Assembly: GCF_017115165.1 (NCBI RefSeq) | Contig: NZ_JABXKF010000169.1 | Span: 1 to 64,000 of the forward strand | Source: Nostoc sp. LPT | GTDB taxonomy: Bacteria > Cyanobacteriota > Cyanobacteriia > Cyanobacteriales > Nostocaceae | DNA: 64,000 nucleotides | Reading direction: 5' to 3' | Part shown: in pieces, positions 63,008-64,000 of the stretch | Position numbering within the stretch: position 1 is the stretch's first letter | Layout: every line of letters starts with the position of its first letter | The notes under the pieces: model-generated | What the model was told of the DNA's origin: nothing | What the model saw: the letters and a program-made list of their open reading frames with translations, nothing else | Databases searched by the model: none | Made by a program: the position numbers and the translations under genes

Positions 63008-64000
63008 ATGATTAACATTGCACCCGCCATTGTAATACTGGGTCAAAATAGCGTGACAGTAGCACGTAAAATAATCAGCGTCTTGCCAGGAGCAACGCTA
63101 TACGGTCTAGAGGGTCGCACATCGGGAGTTGATGTCAGCTTCACAAATTTTGGCGAGACGTTACGCGAGTTATTTGTGCAGGGAAGACCGCTGATTGGCA
63201 TTTGTGCCGCCGGCATTTTAATTAGGACGCTAGCTCCGGTAATCTCGGATAAACGACAGGAACCACCAGTGCTAGCTGTGGCTGAAGATGGTAGTGCTGT
63301 TGTCCCTCTCTTGGGCGGACTTGCTGGAGTCAACGATTTAGCACGTCGCATTGCTGAAACGTTGGATGTCAAACCTGCAATTACGACCACAGGCGATTTA
63401 CGTTTAGGCACAACGCTGTTATCTCCTCCCCCTGGATACCATTTAGCAAACCCAGACGATGCGAAGAAATTTATCTCAGATGTGTTAGCTGGGGCACAAG
63501 TTAAGCTTGAAGGAATAGCGCCTTGGTTGAGCGATAGTAAACTGCTTATAGATCCAAAGGGAGATTTGACCATTCAAGTTACGGAACGTTTGGTAACTCC
63601 TACAGCCAACTGTCTTGTTTATCACCCAGCAACGATCGCGATCGCAATTAGTGGCATCATTGATAATGCAGTAGCTGTTGTACTAAAGCTACTAGCTGAT
63701 GCCAAACTAGAAAAAGCATCAGTCGCCGGGATATTTGCACCCATCACCGCCGCAGCCGATCCCGCAATCCACGCCCTAGCTAGCGCCTTGAAAGTGCCTA
63801 CCCGCTTTTTTACCTTAAATCAGCTAGAAAGTCTACTTTCACAAGGTTATAGCCCCGCCCAAGCAGCAGCGATCGCCGCCACAGGCACATCCCCCATTAT
63901 TCCTTCATCTCCCCACATTGCGATCGCTATTGCCCCGCAAGTAATTGACCCCAACACCATCGGTCAGCCACGGGGACGGTTAGCAATTATTGGCACGGGC
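63008..64000 (+). CDS. cobJ: CbiG-CobJ fusion (precorrin-3B C17-methyltransferase), cut by window end
   Basis: The ATG at 63008 opens a frame that has no stop before the window ends, 331 codons. It encodes a CbiG-type domain (GATLYGLEGRTSGVDVSF, PLIGICAAGILIRTLAP, VVPLLGGLAGVNDLARRIAE, PATIAIAISGIIDNAV, PTRFFTLNQLESLLSQGYSP). It closes with GRLAIIGTG, the beginning of a CobJ/CbiH methyltransferase domain. Cyanobacteria commonly fuse CbiG (lactone hydrolysis/ring opening) to CobJ (C17 methylation) in the anaerobic cobalamin route. The C-terminal half lies outside the window. Confidence 0.88.
   Translation, partial: MINIAPAIVILGQNSVTVARKIISVLPGATLYGLEGRTSGVDVSFTNFGETLRELFVQGRPLIGICAAGILIRTLAPVISDKRQEPPVLAVAEDGSAVVPLLGGLAGVNDLARRIAETLDVKPAITTTGDLRLGTTLLSPPPGYHLANPDDAKKFISDVLAGAQVKLEGIAPWLSDSKLLIDPKGDLTIQVTERLVTPTANCLVYHPATIAIAISGIIDNAVAVVLKLLADAKLEKASVAGIFAPITAAADPAIHALASALKVPTRFFTLNQLESLLSQGYSPAQAAAIAATGTSPIIPSSPHIAIAIAPQVIDPNTIGQPRGRLAIIGTG

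Noticed and set aside
63043-63573. 176-codon minus-strand frame
   Set aside because: It is antisense to the CbiG domain of the fusion gene, which is strongly supported on the plus strand.

Overview
The window looks like chromosomal DNA of a filamentous, heterocyst-forming cyanobacterium of the Nostoc/Anabaena type. The evidence is the frequent HIP1 octamer GCGATCGC, many heptameric short tandem repeats (STRRs) and small dispersed repeats (SDRs), and genes for beta-carboxysome shell proteins (CcmK3/CcmK4), beta-carotene hydroxylase CrtR, a HetZ-related protein, and a cyanobacterial-type Kdp operon with a short KdpD. No rRNA, tRNA or CRISPR array was recognised.

Layout. 0-3.4 kb: gene relics, an ArsB/NhaD-type transporter, and an exported pentapeptide-repeat protein. 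3.5-11 kb: an epoxide-hydrolase-like enzyme, a DUF1206 membrane protein, a GH10-like glycosidase, a DUF2358 protein, a DUF433/DUF5615 toxin-antitoxin pair, crtR, and pyruvate kinase with a PEP-utiliser tail. 11-16.6 kb: an M61 peptidase, a Crp-family regulator, a PilB-N-terminus-like protein and a HetZ-related protein. 17.9-25.4 kb: a probable carboxysome satellite region with ccmK3-ccmK4, a ParA-type ATPase plus coiled-coil partner that fit the carboxysome positioning pair McdA/McdB, and a candidate CcmS. A decayed cytochrome P450 gene and an AlbA_2-domain protein lie among them. 25.4-37 kb: an ABC exporter, a folate/biopterin-type transporter, a carotenoid oxygenase remnant, the K+ operon kdpA-kdpB-(broken small gene)-kdpC-kdpD, and protein relics. 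37.4-46.7 kb: a dense two-component and c-di-GMP signalling block. 47-64 kb: MOSC protein, signal peptidase I, dihydroorotase, an IS605-type tnpB element, patatin, a truncated NrtB-like permease, a collagen-like secreted protein, pirin, a rhodanese/glycosyltransferase/DUF547 group, a restriction-modification pair with a frameshifted nuclease, and the start of a CbiG-CobJ fusion gene that runs off the window.

How it works together. The most coherent units are: (i) carboxysome shell plus positioning genes; (ii) the Kdp K+ pump with its truncated sensor and no KdpE; (iii) the signalling block, where a large hybrid kinase is translationally coupled to a REC-GGDEF(-EAL) gene.

The strongest unusual theme is repeat DNA entering genes without breaking them. 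One hybrid kinase carries three in-frame insertions (PAS, ATPase and receiver domains). A neighbouring kinase carries an STRR-derived insertion at the corresponding place in its ATPase domain. A carotenoid oxygenase relic carries a 27-bp SDR-like insertion. Two genes also have single in-frame TAA codons: the P450, and the c-di-GMP gene exactly at the Glu of its EAL motif.
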